A stretch of 11,824 bases of DNA from Prolixibacteraceae bacterium (GCA_016931875.1 JAFGDX010000362.1:1-11824), one strand, 5' to 3'. Numbered from the stretch's first letter, positions 1-7,485 are shown. The notes: generated from the letters alone by a model not told the origin. Made by a program: numbers and translations.

Positions 1-475
1 AATTCATTTGTTTTCCCACTCCGACCTCAATACCGGGAACAAATGCCAACTGCAGTTTTGATACTTCGGGTTGCTGAACATCCGTTAAAAAATAATCGGT
101 GTCGCTGTAAAAACGCCAAATACCTTCCACACCCAAAAAAGGATGAACATACTTTAGCCTTGTCCAGTAATATTTTAACGGCACACTAAAAGCGTAAGTG
201 GTATTCTCCAGCGCCAACACATTTTGCTCATTGTGATCGTCAAATCCGGTAACGGTAAAATAGATTCCCTTTTCAAAAGAAAACGATTTTGATATTACTT
301 TCCGGGAAAATATTCCGGCCTGAAAACCAATATCCGCTTCATAGGCAGAGCCGGTATTGGTTGGATTCAATTTGTTTACACCCCAATCAATTCCCGTTTG
401 TTTTTCCTGAGAATTTGCATGAATTGAAAAAACGGTTATTAAAAATAGGAAAGCTGTTTGTTTTATTGGTAACAT
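1..475 (-). CDS. Secreted/outer-membrane protein, probable beta-barrel, 3' part cut by window edge
   Basis: Reading the minus strand from the ATG at 475-473 gives 158 codons without a stop before the window edge, so only the N-terminal part is present. Residues 1-23 look like a signal peptide: a Lys at position 5, a hydrophobic core (AFLFLITVFSI) and a likely cleavage around Ala20-Gln23 (HANSQ). The mature part has alternating hydrophobic/polar stretches rich in Gly, Tyr, Phe and Trp (for example the segment around GVEGIWRFYS at 115-124), as expected for outer-membrane beta strands. An outer-membrane beta-barrel protein of the PorT/OmpW-like size class fits, but no family motif was recognised. 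The neighbouring DUF177 gene is divergent, with a 285-base gap. No convincing -7 box was found upstream. Function unknown; export is a sound inference, the barrel less so. Confidence 0.65.
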   Translation of the reverse strand, partial: MLPIKQTAFLFLITVFSIHANSQEKQTGIDWGVNKLNPTNTGSAYEADIGFQAGIFSRKVISKSFSFEKGIYFTVTGFDDHNEQNVLALENTTYAFSVPLKYYWTRLKYVHPFLGVEGIWRFYSDTDYFLTDVQQPEVSKLQLAFVPGIEVGVGKQMN

Positions 476-537
476 GTCTGGTTTATTTAAATAATACTAT
501 AAACTTTTCTTTACCTTATTTTTTTTCTGAAAAACGG

Positions 538-570
538 TGTTACCGGCAGGGGTCTGTCCCGGAAGTAACA
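538..570. repeat. Imperfect inverted repeat between divergent genes
   Basis: TGTTAC at 538-543 is matched by GTAACA at 565-570. Inside lies a shorter GGG/CCC pairing around a small loop. It is in the 5' leader region of the minus-strand secreted-protein gene, about 63 bases upstream of its start codon. It could be a regulator-binding dyad or an RNA hairpin. The rest of 476-710 is A/T-rich and shows nothing else I can support. Confidence 0.35.
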
Positions 571-710
571 GATTAAAAATAAAAGCTATGTTCGTTAAAG
601 ACAAAAAAATCTTCCGGAAATTATTGATGGGGGGAGTAAATTTAGAACAATTCCAAATTCCTCCAAGTAATGTTCAGAAAATTAAGGGAAAACAAAATAA
701 TCAGCGAATG

Positions 711-742
711 TTTCGGGTGTTTATAAAAAATTTATACTTTTG
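711..742 (+). promoter_or_regulatory. Bacteroidota-type promoter for the DUF177-rpmF operon
   Basis: TACTTTTG at 735-742 matches the Bacteroidota -7 consensus TAnnTTTG exactly. TTTC at 711-714 lies 20 bases upstream, close to the -33 element TTTG. Transcription would start around 749, which leaves a leader of about a dozen bases before the GTG at 761. Confidence 0.6.
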
Positions 743-760
743 CAACACTTTTTTCAGGCC

Positions 761-1294
761 GTGAGTTGGAAAACAAAATACGATATTGCTTTTAAAGGCC
801 TTGCCGAAGGCGGGCACGAGTTTGATTTCCAAATCGATGGCAAGTTCTTTGAACACTTTGAAGGTAGCCTGGTTGAGAATGGCGAAGCAGACATAAAAGT
901 TACGCTGGAAAAACGTAGCGCTTTTCTGAAACTTCACATAAAACTAAAAGGTTGGGTAGAACTTGTGTGCGACCGTTGCCTGGATAATTACCGGCAAAAA
1001 ATTAAACACAATACCGAAATCTTTGTGAAATTCGGCGAGCAGGAGTTTGAAGAGGGAGAAAACGTAATCTGGGTGTTGCCCGAAGAACACCACCTCAACC
1101 TGGCACAAATTTTTTATGAATACACAATACTGAGTATTCCTTTGCGGCACGTTCATCCAAAAAACAAAGAGGGAAAACGCGAATGCAACAAAGAGATGCT
1201 CCAAAAATTAAAAAATTATATAAAAGCGCCCGAAGAGGAAAACCAAATCGACCCGCGCTGGGAAGCATTAAAAAAATTAGGAAATAATAATTAA
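761..1294 (+). CDS. DUF177 / YceD family protein
   Basis: A 177-residue DUF177 (YceD) protein. In many bacteria the family gene lies directly before rpmF and is linked to ribosome or 23S rRNA biogenesis; the biochemical role is not settled. Family marks are the CDRC motif (Cys70, Cys73) after a beta-rich N-terminal half, the FGEQEFEEGENVIWVLPEE acidic segment at about 91-109, a third Cys at 142 (ECNK) and a C-terminal DPRWEALKKL motif at 164-173. This C-terminal form is typical of Bacteroidota members. I place the start at GTG 761 (SWKTKYDIAF follows). The frame stays open to a TTG at 740, but that codon lies inside the -7 box and so upstream of the expected transcript start. rpmF begins 12 bases after the stop, which indicates co-transcription. 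Confidence 0.85.
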   Translation: MSWKTKYDIAFKGLAEGGHEFDFQIDGKFFEHFEGSLVENGEADIKVTLEKRSAFLKLHIKLKGWVELVCDRCLDNYRQKIKHNTEIFVKFGEQEFEEGENVIWVLPEEHHLNLAQIFYEYTILSIPLRHVHPKNKEGKRECNKEMLQKLKNYIKAPEEENQIDPRWEALKKLGNNN

Positions 1295-1306
1295 AATTAA
1301 AATACG

Positions 1307-1492
1307 ATGGCACATCCGAAGCATAAAACGTCAAAAACAAGAAGGGATAAAAGACGTACGCATTACAAAGCTACGCTCCCGACGCTTGCAACCTGTTCAA
1401 ACTGTGGAACTACAGTAAAATACCACACCGTTTGTCCGGAATGCGGATATTACAGAGGCAAGCAGGTTATTGAAAAAGAAATTGCAATTTAA
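1307..1492 (+). CDS. rpmF: Large ribosomal subunit protein bL32
   Basis: A 61-residue protein of normal L32 length. It starts with MAHPKHKTSKTRRDKRRTH, the basic N-terminal tail that threads into 23S rRNA, and then carries a zinc ribbon: Cys30-X2-Cys33 and Cys43-X2-Cys46 (CSNC and CPEC), followed by GYYRGKQVIEKE. All four cysteines are present, so this is the zinc-binding form and not the zinc-free paralogue some bacteria use in zinc starvation. It follows the DUF177 gene closely with an A/T-rich leader (ATTAAAATTA type) and no Shine-Dalgarno sequence. An intrinsic terminator overlaps its stop codon. Confidence 0.97.
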   Translation: MAHPKHKTSKTRRDKRRTHYKATLPTLATCSNCGTTVKYHTVCPECGYYRGKQVIEKEIAI

Positions 1493-1518
1493 ACCAGGTA
1501 CACCACCTGGTTTTTTTT
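1491..1518 (+). terminator. Intrinsic terminator after rpmF
   Basis: AAACCAGGT (1491-1499) pairs perfectly with ACCTGGTTT (1505-1513) around the 5-base loop ACACC. A run of eight T (1511-1518) follows at once. The left arm overlaps the rpmF stop codon. This ends the DUF177-rpmF transcript and separates it from fabH. Confidence 0.88.
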
Positions 1519-1598
1519 ATTTTTCGAACACATGGATTTATTGTTCCGGTGAAACCTGATGTTTTGTTAACCTCTTTACCGGCATCTCCCGCTTTTCA

Positions 1599-1629
1599 TT
1601 GCAATTCGCTGATAATACCTCTATATTCA
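1599..1629 (+). promoter_or_regulatory. Possible promoter for fabH
   Basis: TTG at 1599-1601 and TATATTCA at 1622-1629 are 20 bases apart. The second is a partial match (two changes) to TAnnTTTG. A promoter is expected here because a strong terminator precedes fabH, but the match is weak. Confidence 0.3.
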
Positions 1630-1660
1630 ACCCGGTTTTTTTGAAACAATTTTTACAACA

Positions 1661-2668
1661 ATGACAAGAACAAAAATCAGGGCGGCAATTACAGGAGTAG
1701 GAGCCTTTTTGCCCGAATACCGCTTAACCAACGACGAGCTGAGCACCATGGTTGATACCTCCGACGAATGGATAATGCAGCGCATTGGTATTAAAGAACG
1801 CCGGATTTTAAAAGAAAAAGGAAAAGCCACCAGCGACATGGGTGCGGCAGCTGTAAAAGAACTGCTAAAAAAAACAAACACCCATCCTGCTGAGGTGGAT
1901 TTGTTAATCTGTGCCACCATAACTCCCGACATGCCATTTCCGGCCACAGCCAACATTATTGCCCACAAAACAGAAATTCACAATGCCTGGAGTTTTGATT
2001 TAAATGCAGCCTGTTCCGGATTTATATTTGCGCTATCCACCGGTGTTCAGTTTATTGAATCGGGCAGGTATAAAAAAGTAATTATTGTTGGCGCCGACAT
2101 GATGTCGTCAATTACCAATTACAAGGACCGCACAACATGCCCGCTTTTTGGCGATGCCGGAACCGCCGTGATGCTTGAACCCACCATTGAAGAAACAGGA
2201 ATTATGGACTACATCAACCGGGTTGACGGACTGGGGCAGCACCATCTGCACATGAAAGCGGGAGGCTCGCTGCGACCGGCTTCGTGTGAAACCGTGGAAA
2301 ATGATGAACACTTTATTTACCAGGACGGGCAAACAGTTTTTAAAGCCGCCGTTTCGAACATGGCGGATGTGGCTGTTGAAATCATGAAAAAACACCACCT
2401 GGCAGCAGAAGATGTGGCATGGCTGGTACCTCACCAGGCCAACATGCGCATTATTGATGCCACGGCACGGCGAATGGGATTAAACAAAGACAAGGTGATG
2501 ATTAACATTCAGAAATACGGAAACACAACTGCTGCTACCATTCCGCTATGTTTGTACGATTATGAAACTCAGCTAAAAAAAGGCGACAACGTGATTCTTG
2601 CCGCTTTTGGTGCAGGGTTCACCTGGGGAAGTGTATATTTGAAATGGGCTTACGATACACCGGAGTAA
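1661..2668 (+). CDS. fabH: 3-oxoacyl-[ACP] synthase III (beta-ketoacyl-ACP synthase III)
   Basis: A 335-residue cytoplasmic thiolase-fold condensing enzyme. FabH joins a short acyl-CoA primer to malonyl-ACP, giving 3-ketoacyl-ACP and CO2, and so starts type II fatty acid synthesis. The Cys-His-Asn triad is complete: Cys118 in [14 protein letters not shown], His258 in [10 protein letters not shown] and Asn288 in [12 protein letters not shown]. The N-terminal [18 protein letters not shown] and [15 protein letters not shown] segments and the C-terminal [12 protein letters not shown] segment are typical of FabH. The ATG at 1661 puts the conserved ITGVG at residues 10-14, the normal place. In many bacteria plsX lies between rpmF and fabH; here it does not. 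The 130 bases after the stop hold no clear terminator. Primer preference (acetyl or branched) cannot be read from the sequence. Confidence 0.95.
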   Translation: MTRTKIRAAITGVGAFLPEYRLTNDELSTMVDTSDEWIMQRIGIKERRILKEKGKATSDMGAAAVKELLKKTNTHPAEVDLLICATITPDMPFPATANIIAHKTEIHNAWSFDLNAACSGFIFALSTGVQFIESGRYKKVIIVGADMMSSITNYKDRTTCPLFGDAGTAVMLEPTIEETGIMDYINRVDGLGQHHLHMKAGGSLRPASCETVENDEHFIYQDGQTVFKAAVSNMADVAVEIMKKHHLAAEDVAWLVPHQANMRIIDATARRMGLNKDKVMINIQKYGNTTAATIPLCLYDYETQLKKGDNVILAAFGAGFTWGSVYLKWAYDTPE

Positions 2669-2713
2669 AACAAGATAAAACACCGGGATTCTCTCACAAA
2701 AAGAAAAATAACC

Positions 2714-2744
2714 TTTGGAGCCGTTACAAAAATTTGTAATTTCA
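2714..2744 (+). promoter_or_regulatory. Probable promoter for bactofilin-atpZ-atpI
   Basis: TTTG at 2714-2717 and TAATTTCA at 2737-2744 are separated by 19 bases, close to the Bacteroidota arrangement TTTG / TAnnTTTG with a two-base departure at the end of the -7 box. Transcription would start near 2751, about 48 bases before the bactofilin start. Confidence 0.45.
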
Positions 2745-2798
2745 AACGCCAATTTTAGCCCTTTTTACACAAAACCGGGATATTCAAAGTAAAACTTA

Positions 2799-3200
2799 AT
2801 GATTTTCAAAATGGCAAAGCAAATTACAAAACCGTTCGGCGAAGTTCAAAACCAGGCAATTAATATCATCAGCGAGGGAACAATTATCAAAGGAGACATT
2901 TCATCAGCAGGCGATATACGGATTGACGGAACACTAAATGGCAATATAGAAGCAAAAGGAAGGCTTGTGGTTGGCCCGAAGGGAAGAGTGGAAGGAGAAA
3001 TTAACTGCAACAATGTTGAAATTTCGGGTTATATCAAAGGAAAAATAAAAGTACTCGAACTTTTAAACATGAAGGCTGAAGCCAAGGTTTACGGCGAAAT
3101 TGTTGCCGGGAAACTTGCTGTGGAACCGGGGTCGGTATTTACAGGCTCGTGCAGCATGGGCAGTGAAAAACCTGAAAATGAACCGGCAAAAACAAAATAA
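2799..3200 (+). CDS. Bactofilin family polymer-forming cytoskeletal protein
   Basis: A 133-residue bactofilin. Bactofilins self-assemble without nucleotide into filaments that scaffold cell-envelope processes. The central domain at about residues 22-115 shows the short-period hydrophobic/Gly pattern of a right-handed beta helix: GTIIKGDISSAGDIRIDG, then GNIEAKGRLVVGPKGRVEGEI, GYIKGKIKV and VYGEIVAGKLAVEPGSVFTGS. The flanking tails are short, polar and probably disordered, as usual in the family. An alternative start is the ATG at 2811, giving MAKQITKPFGE, which resembles the start of many relatives; both starts lack a Shine-Dalgarno site. The 3' end overlaps the next frame by 23 bases, so translation of bactofilin and AtpZ is probably coupled. 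The position just before atpZ is one I recall from other Bacteroidota, which suggests ancestral linkage to the ATP synthase locus more than shared function. Confidence 0.9.
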   Translation: MIFKMAKQITKPFGEVQNQAINIISEGTIIKGDISSAGDIRIDGTLNGNIEAKGRLVVGPKGRVEGEINCNNVEISGYIKGKIKVLELLNMKAEAKVYGEIVAGKLAVEPGSVFTGSCSMGSEKPENEPAKTK

Positions 3201-3402
3201 ACCCAAAAAAAAGTTCGATGATTTTATTCGTTATTCCAGCCTAGGTTTTGAAATGATGGCCATAATCGGAATTTTTACATTCCTGGGCTACAAAATTGAT
3301 CAATGGATGGAAAACGAATTTAATGGTTTTACTTTAGGTCTTATGATTTTCTCGGTGATTGTTGCCATTATTTACGGAACCCGAAATCTGCTAAAAAAAT
3401 GA
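3178..3402 (+). CDS. atpZ: AtpZ/AtpI family Fo accessory membrane protein
   Basis: A 74-residue inner-membrane protein with two predicted helices (about residues 21-38 and 48-67) joined by a short loop, the AtpZ/AtpI hairpin layout. The motif GFEMMAIIGIFTFLGYKIDQW, ending in an Asp of a G-x2-ID-x-W context, is characteristic. AtpZ/AtpI proteins are encoded next to Fo genes and have been linked to c-ring assembly or to Mg2+/Ca2+ supply to the ATP synthase; no catalysis is expected. The frame is open upstream to 3100, but that part would lie fully inside the bactofilin gene and lacks family features. The ATG at 3178 (MNRQKQNKPKKKFDD) gives the normal length with a basic cytoplasmic tail. It overlaps bactofilin by 23 bases, and its stop overlaps the next start as ATGA. 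Gene name assigned by family and context. Confidence 0.85.
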   Translation: MNRQKQNKPKKKFDDFIRYSSLGFEMMAIIGIFTFLGYKIDQWMENEFNGFTLGLMIFSVIVAIIYGTRNLLKK

Positions 3403-3776
3403 ATACTTCCTTAAAACGATTTATCGCCAAAACAGTTGTATTATCTGCTGCCCTCGCCCTGATTGGGTGGCTTGTTTTCTCCCTGTTTATTCCGCAATAT
3501 TACCTGCCTGTTTTTCCGCTGGCATTAATTTTCTTTCTTGTTGTTACCATTTTGGTGCATGCCTACCAGTTAAAACTGGCAAAAACAAACATGGCTAAAT
3601 TTACCCGCAGCACCATGTTGGTTACTTTTTTCAAACTGGTAATTTATTCGGTTTTTGCGGCGGTTTATATTGCAACCCATGCTGAAAATGCCATTCCGTT
3701 TGTAATCGGATTAATGTTGCTTTACCTGGTATTTTCTTTTGTTGAAGTTACCGAAATAACCAAAGTAACAAAGTAA
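3399..3776 (+). CDS. AtpI-like four-helix membrane protein at the ATP synthase locus
   Basis: A 125-residue very hydrophobic protein with four likely membrane helices at about residues 9-30, 36-54, 72-92 and 98-117. A basic loop (KLAKTNMAKFTR, 59-70) between helices 2 and 3 would face the cytoplasm. Size, helix number and place directly after atpZ match the poorly conserved AtpI-type protein found before atpB in many bacteria, where AtpI helps c-ring assembly. Sequence conservation is too low to name it with certainty. Its ATG overlaps the atpZ stop (ATGA at 3399-3402), so translation is probably coupled. Normally atpB would follow. Here the next gene is a sensor kinase on the other strand, 18 bases past the stop, with no obvious terminator in the gap. 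Confidence 0.75.
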   Translation: MNTSLKRFIAKTVVLSAALALIGWLVFSLFIPQYYLPVFPLALIFFLVVTILVHAYQLKLAKTNMAKFTRSTMLVTFFKLVIYSVFAAVYIATHAENAIPFVIGLMLLYLVFSFVEVTEITKVTK

Positions 3777-3794
3777 CCGGCGGCTTTTTGTGTT

Positions 3795-6700
3795 TTATAA
3801 TCCGGGTTGCGGAATGGTAAAATAAAAAGTACTTCCTTTTCCTTTGGTGCTTTTTGCCCATATTCTACCTTTATGAAATGCCACAAACTCGGCACACAGC
3901 GTGAGCCCCAATCCGGTTCCCTTTTCGCCGACAGTTCCTGTTGAGGAATTATTCTCAGCAGTATCAAAAAGAGTTTCCACTTTTTTGGCTTCCATTCCAA
4001 CACCATGATCTTCTACGGTAAATAAAATTTCACCCTCGTCCGGCTTGTCCAAATCAATATAAATCTTCTCATTTTCAAAGCTGAATTTGATGGCGTTCAT
4101 CAGTAAATTTCTAAAAATCAACGACAGCATATCCTCGTCAGCATAAATTTTTGTACCCTTTTTTATTTGGTTAACAATCTTAATCTTTTTTTTCTTTGCC
4201 AAAAACGATACCTCATCAAGTGTTTGGTTTAGCAACTGCGGCACATCCAGATAAACGGGATCAAATGAAATGGTTCCCTTCTGGCTTCGCGACCAGTGGA
4301 GTAAATTCTGAAGAAGGTTGAATGCATTTTTTGATGACTCGTTGATATAGGTAATAAACTTAAGTTTTTGGCTCTCATTCAAAATGTCAAAGCTATCTAT
4401 CAACTCTTCCGAGAAACCGGAAATAACATTAAACGAATTAATAAGGTCGTGTGCAATAATGGAGAACAATTTATCTTTGGTGGCATTGGTTTGTGTCAAC
4501 TCCCTGTTTGCCGTTTGAAGATTTTCGGCAGTTACCCTCAGTTCTTCGGTTTGCCGTTCAATCAGCTCTTTTTGTTCAACAAGCACGGCATTTGCTTCAA
4601 TCAATTGTTTTGCCTGGTTATTCAACTGCCTGTTTCGTTTATGTAGCTTTTTGGTTCTTTTTCGTACTTTTTGTGCCAGTCTTTTTCTTTCCCTGCTCAA
4701 ACGTAAGGTTCTTAACAAAATAATCAGATAAATAACCCCGGTCATTGCCAAAATCATAAAACCGATAAACCACCACGAACGCCACCACGGAGGTCGGATT
4801 TTAATAATAATACTGGTGGCTGATTCGCTGCCAACATTGTCGTTGTTGAATGTTTTTACGCTGAAAGTATATTGCCCCGGCGGAAGGTGCGAGTAGGTAG
4901 CTTGTTTTTGCAGACCGGATTCCACCCAGTCCCTGTCTACGCCATCCATGCGGTACATAAATGTATTTTTTGCAGCATTGATATAATTGGTTGACGTAAA
5001 TTCAAAACCAATGGTATTCTGATTGTATTCCAGTTCAACATCGGGGTTAAATACGATATTTCGCGGCAAAACTGAATTATTTCCAAACGAAGTTACAGGT
5101 TGGTTAAACAACAAAAAATCGGTAATTACCGCTTTGGGCGGGGTTGTATTCAAAACAAGATCATCAGGCTTAAAAACGGTCATTCCGTTTTGCCCGCCAA
5201 AAAACAGGGTGTTCCGTTCGTAGTTGGCTGCTGATGCCCTGTAATGATAGCCCTCTTCCAGCAGTCCGTCGCGCGAATCGAAATTGTGCAGCACCTGCCC
5301 GGTGGAAGGATCAAACATAGAAATACCGGCTGAAGTACTGACCCATAAACGGTTATTATTATCTTCCTGAATGGAACAGATATCCAGATTTACAAACCCG
5401 TCCGCAAATCGTTGAAAGGTATTGTTTTCAGCATTGTATTTGCAAAGCCCTTCAGACGTACCAAACCACATTTGGTTTTTGGAATCGCGAAACACGCATT
5501 TCACCATGTTGCTGTTGATTGTGTTGGTATCTGCCGGATTAAAATAGTACGATTCAAATTTTTCCGATCCTTTTGGCAATTTACTCACTCCCCATGCAGT
5601 TGTTACCCAAAGATTCTGTTCCGCATCAAAAACTACCTGAAATGCCCAGTCGTTTGATAAACCATTCTTTTCCTGGTTATAATGGTAAAATTTATTGTCC
5701 GAAATATTAAAGCGGTCCACTCCTTTTCCATGAGTCACTACCCACAAATTTCCTTCATCATCTTCGGTAATTGACCGAACATCGTTATTGGCAACCGAGC
5801 TGCTGTCTTCCGGATTATTTACATAGGAATAAAATTTCTCTTCCGATTCGTTAAAATACTGAAGGCCCCCAAAATTGGAACCTACCCACATCAGGCCGTT
5901 TTGATCCTGGTAAATACAACCAATGGCGCCCTTCCCCAAACTCAACGGGTCTTTTTCGTTATAATAATAGGTTCTGATACTTTCGCTTTCCCAGTGGAAG
6001 ATATCGATGCCGTTGTAACCGTTTCCAATCCACCAGTTTCCGTGCCTGTCAATATTTATTGCTGAAATGTTGTTATTACTGGTGTGCCAGTAATCATAGG
6101 GGTTTTTGCTAATCATATCAAATCCTTTGGGAACCACTCTCAACCCAACACCACCGGGTGCATGAATGGTCCAGTAGTTGCCCTGCATATCCTGTATTAG
6201 TTCAACAACCGAACCTTTAATGCTGCTTTTAACATCATCAAAATGATAATAGCCATAAAAAGAATCACTCGATTTGTCGTACAATTTAAGCCCGGTGAGG
6301 TCACAAATCCACAAATGGTTATCCTTGTCAATGTAGGTATAGGTAATATAACCTGCATATGAATCAACCGGAGTGTAGTATTTAAACTTCCCGGTTTTAA
6401 TATTCAGAAGGTTTACACCGCCCCCGTAGGTTCCAATCCACAATTGGTCATTATCCTGCAAAACAATATCCCTCACGGTAAAATTGCTTAAACTGTTCGG
6501 GGTATTTTCAGGCGTATATTTTTGGGAACTCTTTTTTTGCTGATTGTAAAATATCAGACCTCCCTCTTCGGAAACGGCCATCCACAAATTATCCTCCTCA
6601 TCAAAAATAAATTCATTTATCAGGCCCTTCTCCACCTGAAAAACCCGTTCGAAAAACGATTTATCCGGGTTCAGCCGGTACACCGAGTTTCCCTGAGAAA

Positions 6701-7226
6701 TATAAAGATTGTTTTTACTGTCCTGATTCATTGAGGTAACACTTATACCGTCAAGCCCCATATAATTTTCTTCGGTTGCCAGGCGCTTAAACCGGTTCAA
6801 CCCGTACTCAAAATAGCATAACCCGTAATTGGTAGCTACCCACAACACTCCCGAATGATCGATATACAGTTTTATGATGTTGTTATTTATCACACTGGTG
6901 CTGTCTTCCAAATCATACTTATATTCCAGAATTTTATTCCCGTCGTAACGGTACAGCCCGTCAGTAGTTCCAATCCAAACAAACCCGAGGCTGTCCTGCA
7001 CAATACTGGTGGCATCTTTGCTGTTAAACTCCGGGTTATTTATTGGGTCGGAAAATTGCATATCAAGCACCTGGCCGGCTGAAATCAGCTGCAAAAAAAC
7101 AAATGACCATATTGCAATAATCCGTTTCAACAGTTTTATTTTATCACATTTAAAAGGAGAACAAACCCTTTGAAATACTACCTGCTTGCTATTTTCTTTC
7201 TTATACAAAACCAACACCAACCTCAT
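3795..7226 (-). CDS. Membrane sensor histidine kinase with two-component-regulator propeller (HTCS-like, no receiver)
   Basis: A hybrid-two-component-like sensor of about 1143 residues. Residues below are counted from ATG 7226. A hydrophobic export segment lies at 35-52 (IIAIWSFVFLQLISAGQ). Reg_prop repeats, each an aromatic-rich D-x-x-x-x-LW-x-G/A-T strand followed by a Gly-aromatic turn, occupy about 78-690; I count 14, enough for two seven-bladed propellers. A Y_Y_Y domain follows at about 729-811, then a membrane helix at 817-838 and a long basic coiled coil at about 840-917. The HisKA domain has phospho-acceptor His926 in SIIAHDL. HATPase_c carries the N box (NLLMNAIKFSF, Asn1044), G1 (DHGVG, Asp1073) and G2 (GTGLGL, 1103-1108). 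The protein stops after HATPase_c, so it lacks the receiver and AraC-type DNA-binding domains of full HTCS regulators and needs a separate response regulator. The start is uncertain: TTG at 7130 gives a textbook signal peptide (KRIIAIWSFVFLQLISAGQ). The ligand is unknown. Confidence 0.9.
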   Translation of the reverse strand: MRLVLVLYKKENSKQVVFQRVCSPFKCDKIKLLKRIIAIWSFVFLQLISAGQVLDMQFSDPINNPEFNSKDATSIVQDSLGFVWIGTTDGLYRYDGNKILEYKYDLEDSTSVINNNIIKLYIDHSGVLWVATNYGLCYFEYGLNRFKRLATEENYMGLDGISVTSMNQDSKNNLYISQGNSVYRLNPDKSFFERVFQVEKGLINEFIFDEEDNLWMAVSEEGGLIFYNQQKKSSQKYTPENTPNSLSNFTVRDIVLQDNDQLWIGTYGGGVNLLNIKTGKFKYYTPVDSYAGYITYTYIDKDNHLWICDLTGLKLYDKSSDSFYGYYHFDDVKSSIKGSVVELIQDMQGNYWTIHAPGGVGLRVVPKGFDMISKNPYDYWHTSNNNISAINIDRHGNWWIGNGYNGIDIFHWESESIRTYYYNEKDPLSLGKGAIGCIYQDQNGLMWVGSNFGGLQYFNESEEKFYSYVNNPEDSSSVANNDVRSITEDDEGNLWVVTHGKGVDRFNISDNKFYHYNQEKNGLSNDWAFQVVFDAEQNLWVTTAWGVSKLPKGSEKFESYYFNPADTNTINSNMVKCVFRDSKNQMWFGTSEGLCKYNAENNTFQRFADGFVNLDICSIQEDNNNRLWVSTSAGISMFDPSTGQVLHNFDSRDGLLEEGYHYRASAANYERNTLFFGGQNGMTVFKPDDLVLNTTPPKAVITDFLLFNQPVTSFGNNSVLPRNIVFNPDVELEYNQNTIGFEFTSTNYINAAKNTFMYRMDGVDRDWVESGLQKQATYSHLPPGQYTFSVKTFNNDNVGSESATSIIIKIRPPWWRSWWFIGFMILAMTGVIYLIILLRTLRLSRERKRLAQKVRKRTKKLHKRNRQLNNQAKQLIEANAVLVEQKELIERQTEELRVTAENLQTANRELTQTNATKDKLFSIIAHDLINSFNVISGFSEELIDSFDILNESQKLKFITYINESSKNAFNLLQNLLHWSRSQKGTISFDPVYLDVPQLLNQTLDEVSFLAKKKKIKIVNQIKKGTKIYADEDMLSLIFRNLLMNAIKFSFENEKIYIDLDKPDEGEILFTVEDHGVGMEAKKVETLFDTAENNSSTGTVGEKGTGLGLTLCAEFVAFHKGRIWAKSTKGKGSTFYFTIPQPGL

Positions 7227-7262
7227 TTTTTCATAACAGAGAACCACTCTCTGCGGAAAAAT

Positions 7263-7270
7263 CAAAATTA
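7263..7270 (-). promoter_or_regulatory. -7 box of the sensor kinase gene
   Basis: On the minus strand this reads TAATTTTG, a full match to TAnnTTTG. Transcription would start near 7256, about 30 bases before the ATG at 7226. The -33 position falls on the inverted repeat at 7279-7295, not on a good TTTG element, so the promoter may need or be blocked by a regulator. Confidence 0.45.
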
Positions 7271-7278
7271 TACTATTA

Positions 7279-7295
7279 CCTAAAACTCTTTTAGG
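7279..7295. repeat. Perfect inverted repeat, possible operator
   Basis: CCTAAAA (7279-7285) and TTTTAGG (7289-7295) form a perfect 7-base dyad around CTC. It sits 8 bases upstream of the kinase -7 box, over the place where a -33 element would be. This position suits an operator; as RNA the stem would be short and weak. Confidence 0.45.
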
Positions 7296-7389
7296 AATAA
7301 AGGATTATTTAGCCATGCCAAAAAGATGAATTTGAAGTACAACTCTGCAACATGTTTATCCATTTGCTTATGTAAAGTAAAATTTATTA

Positions 7390-7419
7390 CTAAAACAAGG
7401 TTTAAAAACCTGTTTTTAG
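7390..7419. repeat. Longer imperfect inverted repeat in the kinase-atpB control region
   Basis: Two 14-base arms (7390-7403 and 7406-7419) pair at 12 of 14 positions around the loop AA. The outer part is CTAAAA/TTTTAG, the same core as the dyad at 7279-7295, and the inner part is AGGTTT/AAACCT. It lies about 58 bases upstream of the atpB -7 box. It could be an operator or a transcript-ending hairpin. Apart from this, the other dyad and the two -7 boxes, I see nothing in 7227-7512. Confidence 0.45.
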
Positions 7420-7451
7420 ACATTGTTAATTCTTACACGAAAAATTCAAAT

Positions 7452-7485
7452 TTTCATACGGGGTAAGAAAAAACTTTTAAATTTG
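7452..7485 (+). promoter_or_regulatory. Promoter of the atpBEFHAG operon
   Basis: TAAATTTG at 7478-7485 is a full match to the Bacteroidota -7 box. TTTC at 7452-7455 is a possible -33 element with a slightly long 22-base gap. Transcription would start near 7491, giving a leader of about 22 bases before the atpB ATG. An own promoter is expected because the accessory atp genes are cut off by the kinase gene on the other strand. Confidence 0.55.

Noticed and set aside
537..764. Plus-strand open frame of 75 codons (or 58 from the ATG at 588) before the DUF177 gene
   Set aside because: It runs through the DUF177 promoter and overlaps the start of that gene, its composition is Lys/Asn-rich low-complexity, and no family feature is visible.
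3761..3776. Tandem 8-base repeat CAAAGTAA at the end of the AtpI-like gene
   Set aside because: Only two short units within codons for TKVTK; likely chance in A-rich coding sequence, and not a plausible insertion footprint without a matching copy at the other kinase end.
3777..3794. Possible bidirectional terminator between the convergent AtpI-like and kinase genes
   Set aside because: The gap is 18 bases and contains no stem of useful length; AACCGG/CCGGGTT pairing across the kinase stop is weak and interrupted.
4368..7082. Several plus-strand open frames of 66-92 codons opposite the sensor kinase
   Set aside because: They are antisense shadows of a clear long coding gene with intact kinase and propeller motifs and show no domain or leader of their own.
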